Both the position numbers and the translations under genes were made by a program. 8,387 nt of DNA from contig ONMY01000220.1 in the NCBI GenBank assembly GCA_900318975.1, positions 1 through 8,387 on the forward strand, in the 5' to 3' direction. The DNA comes from an uncultured Bacillota bacterium. Its GTDB lineage: Bacteria; Bacillota_I; Bacilli_A; Izemoplasmatales; UBA1188. The notes below the pieces were generated by a model. It searched no databases. It worked only from the letters and a program-made list of their open reading frames with translations, and had not been told where the DNA came from. How positions within the stretch are numbered: position 1 is the first letter of the stretch; each line of letters opens with the position of its first letter. Of this stretch, positions 7,455-8,387 are shown in pieces.

Positions 7455-7463
7455 TGATATAAT
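7455..7463 (+). promoter_or_regulatory. Extended -10 promoter of the redox operon
   Basis: TGATATAAT is a perfect extended -10 (hexamer 7458-7463). The best -35 at a 17-base spacer is AAAACA (7435-7440), only 3/6 to consensus, so the extended -10 probably carries recognition. The predicted start near 7470 gives a leader of about 30 bases containing AGGAGG (7491-7496), 4 bases before the ATG. Confidence 0.7.
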
Positions 7464-7500
7464 TTATTCGGAATATTAGAAAATAAAATTAGGAGGAAAT

Positions 7501-7989
7501 ATGGCTGCATTGCAAAAAAAGGCAAAAGCTCAAATTGTTGAAATTTGTAGAAAGTATAAAGACGAGCCAACACCACTAATGATAATTCTATCTGAAATTC
7601 AAAACGAATATGGTTATATTCCACTAGAAGTTCAGGAAGTAGTATCAGAAGAAACAGGCATTCCAGTTGCCGAAATCTATGGTGTTGTAACATTCTATAG
7701 TTTCTTCTCGCTTAAGCCAAAAGGAAAATACGTCATTGGCGTATGCTTAGGAACAGCTTGCTACGTCAAGGGTTCTCAAGGTGTTATCGACAAATTCTGT
7801 GAGATTTTAAACATCAAACCTGGTGAAACTACAGAAGATGGATTATTCACTATCAGTGCTCTAAGATGTATCGGTGCATGTTCACTAGCACCAGCTTGTT
7901 CAATTAATGGTAAAGTTTACCCTAAACTTTCTGTTGATAAGGTACAAGGAATTATTGATGAATATCGAAAGAAGGAGGGACAAGCATAA
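7501..7989 (+). CDS. nuoE: NuoE/HydC-family [2Fe-2S] thioredoxin-fold subunit of an NAD(H)-linked redox complex
   Basis: The 162-residue protein is full length for the NuoE/HydC/HndA family. An N-terminal helical part (residues 1-60, with the family-typical PLMIILSEIQNEYGYIP and EIYGVVTFYSFF) is followed by a thioredoxin-like [2Fe-2S] domain. All four expected cluster ligands are present as C82-x4-C87 and C123-x3-C127. The subunit passes electrons between a flavin-containing NuoF/HydB partner and other clusters in the cytoplasm. The next gene is exactly such a partner and overlaps it by one base, so the two are translationally linked. In anaerobes this pair usually belongs to an electron-bifurcating or NADH-linked [FeFe]-hydrogenase (HydABC, Hnd) or a soluble formate dehydrogenase. 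A membrane complex I is less likely in such an organism, but the window cannot decide. Codons end in C more often than in the neighbouring coiled-coil genes, which suggests high expression. Confidence 0.95.
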   Translation: MAALQKKAKAQIVEICRKYKDEPTPLMIILSEIQNEYGYIPLEVQEVVSEETGIPVAEIYGVVTFYSFFSLKPKGKYVIGVCLGTACYVKGSQGVIDKFCEILNIKPGETTEDGLFTISALRCIGACSLAPACSINGKVYPKLSVDKVQGIIDEYRKKEGQA

Positions 7990-8387
7990 TGACTAAAATC
8001 AAAACTGTAGAAGCTTTAGAAAAAGCGATTAAAGAGAATACTCTAAAGCTCGCTTCAAAGTATGATGGAAAAGATGGTATCCGTACAATCGCTATGTGTA
8101 CTGATACAGGTTGTGAAGCAACTCACGCTCTTGATGTTTATCAAGAATTCGAAAAAGAAATCAAAGAAAAGAATCTTGATGGCAAAGTAAGACTTGCTCA
8201 TGTTGGATGTTTTGGTCTTTGTTCACAAGGTCCATTCGTTAAGATTTACCCTGAAGAAACACTCTATAGACTTGTAAAAGTTGAAGATGTTAAGAAGATT
8301 ATTGACTCTGATATTATCGGTGGTAAGATCGTTGATGAATTACTTTATGAAGATTTAAACACTCATGAAAAGATTAGAAAACTAGAA
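7989..8387 (+). CDS. nuoF: NuoF/HydB-family NAD(H)-binding subunit, N-terminal part (3' truncated)
   Basis: The first 133 residues are present and the frame is open at the window edge. They form a thioredoxin-like [2Fe-2S] domain with ligands C37-x4-C42 and C74-x3-C78 (GCFGLCSQGP). This is followed by the V/IYP stretch and the GGKIVDELLYED linker seen in HydB/HndC-type NuoF proteins just before their FMN and NADH-binding domain. That N-terminal extension is absent from classical complex I NuoF, so it favours the soluble hydrogenase or formate dehydrogenase type. The FMN/NADH (GxGxxG-type) and C-terminal ferredoxin domains would lie outside the window. The ATG overlaps the upstream TAA (TAATG), and AAGGAGGG (7972-7979) sits 9 bases ahead. 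A short stand-alone HndB-like subunit is an alternative, less likely because the linker continues. Confidence 0.9.
   Translation, partial: MTKIKTVEALEKAIKENTLKLASKYDGKDGIRTIAMCTDTGCEATHALDVYQEFEKEIKEKNLDGKVRLAHVGCFGLCSQGPFVKIYPEETLYRLVKVEDVKKIIDSDIIGGKIVDELLYEDLNTHEKIRKLE

Noticed and set aside
7433..7693. Minus-strand open frame of 86 codons
   Set aside because: It is antisense to the NuoE-type gene and crosses its promoter. The overlapping + strand protein has all its family motifs, so this is a shadow.
1..8387. CRISPR array, insertion sequence or tRNA-associated integration site
   Set aside because: No regularly spaced repeats, transposase-like frame, terminal inverted repeats or tRNA-like cloverleaf were seen on either strand.

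Overview
The window is very AT-rich. It uses the standard genetic code: TGG encodes the rare Trp codons and every stop seen is TAA. Shine-Dalgarno (SD) sequences are mostly strong AGGAGG/GAGGA types. Together with a soluble [2Fe-2S] NuoE/NuoF-type redox module, this suggests a low-GC anaerobic fermenter of the Bacillota/Mycoplasmatota, for example an Acholeplasma-, Izemoplasma- or Erysipelotrichia-like bacterium. That placement is inference from composition and gene content, with no marker gene present.

Layout. Positions 1-65 hold the 3' tail of an unidentified + strand gene. A TTG-started six-helix membrane protein follows (96-653), closed by a hairpin terminator. A small orphan protein (766-1098) then reads toward a large minus-strand unit. 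Its end and the end of the facing gene share one 19-bp perfect inverted repeat, which should act as a bidirectional terminator. The minus-strand unit fills about 75% of the window. It encodes two giant cytosolic coiled-coil proteins, transcribed as the 1115-residue protein first (7365-4018) and then the 962-residue protein (4001-1113), only 16 bp apart. Neither contains a cysteine, each has a single tryptophan, and neither has a signal peptide, membrane segment or nucleotide-binding motif. They look like scaffold or filament proteins and are the least explained part of the window.

A 135-bp divergent promoter region (7366-7500) separates this unit from a + strand redox operon. Both promoters carry the same 11-base extended -10 sequence in opposite orientation. 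The redox-side promoter also contains a 16-bp palindrome just upstream of its -10, a good operator candidate. The redox operon starts with a NuoE/HydC-type [2Fe-2S] thioredoxin-fold subunit (7501-7989). It overlaps by one base the start of a NuoF/HydB-type subunit that runs off the window (7989-8387). In anaerobes these two usually form the diaphorase arm of an NAD(H)-dependent, often electron-bifurcating, [FeFe]-hydrogenase or formate dehydrogenase. The catalytic subunit would lie beyond the right edge.

No tRNA, rRNA, insertion sequence, CRISPR array or phage gene was found.
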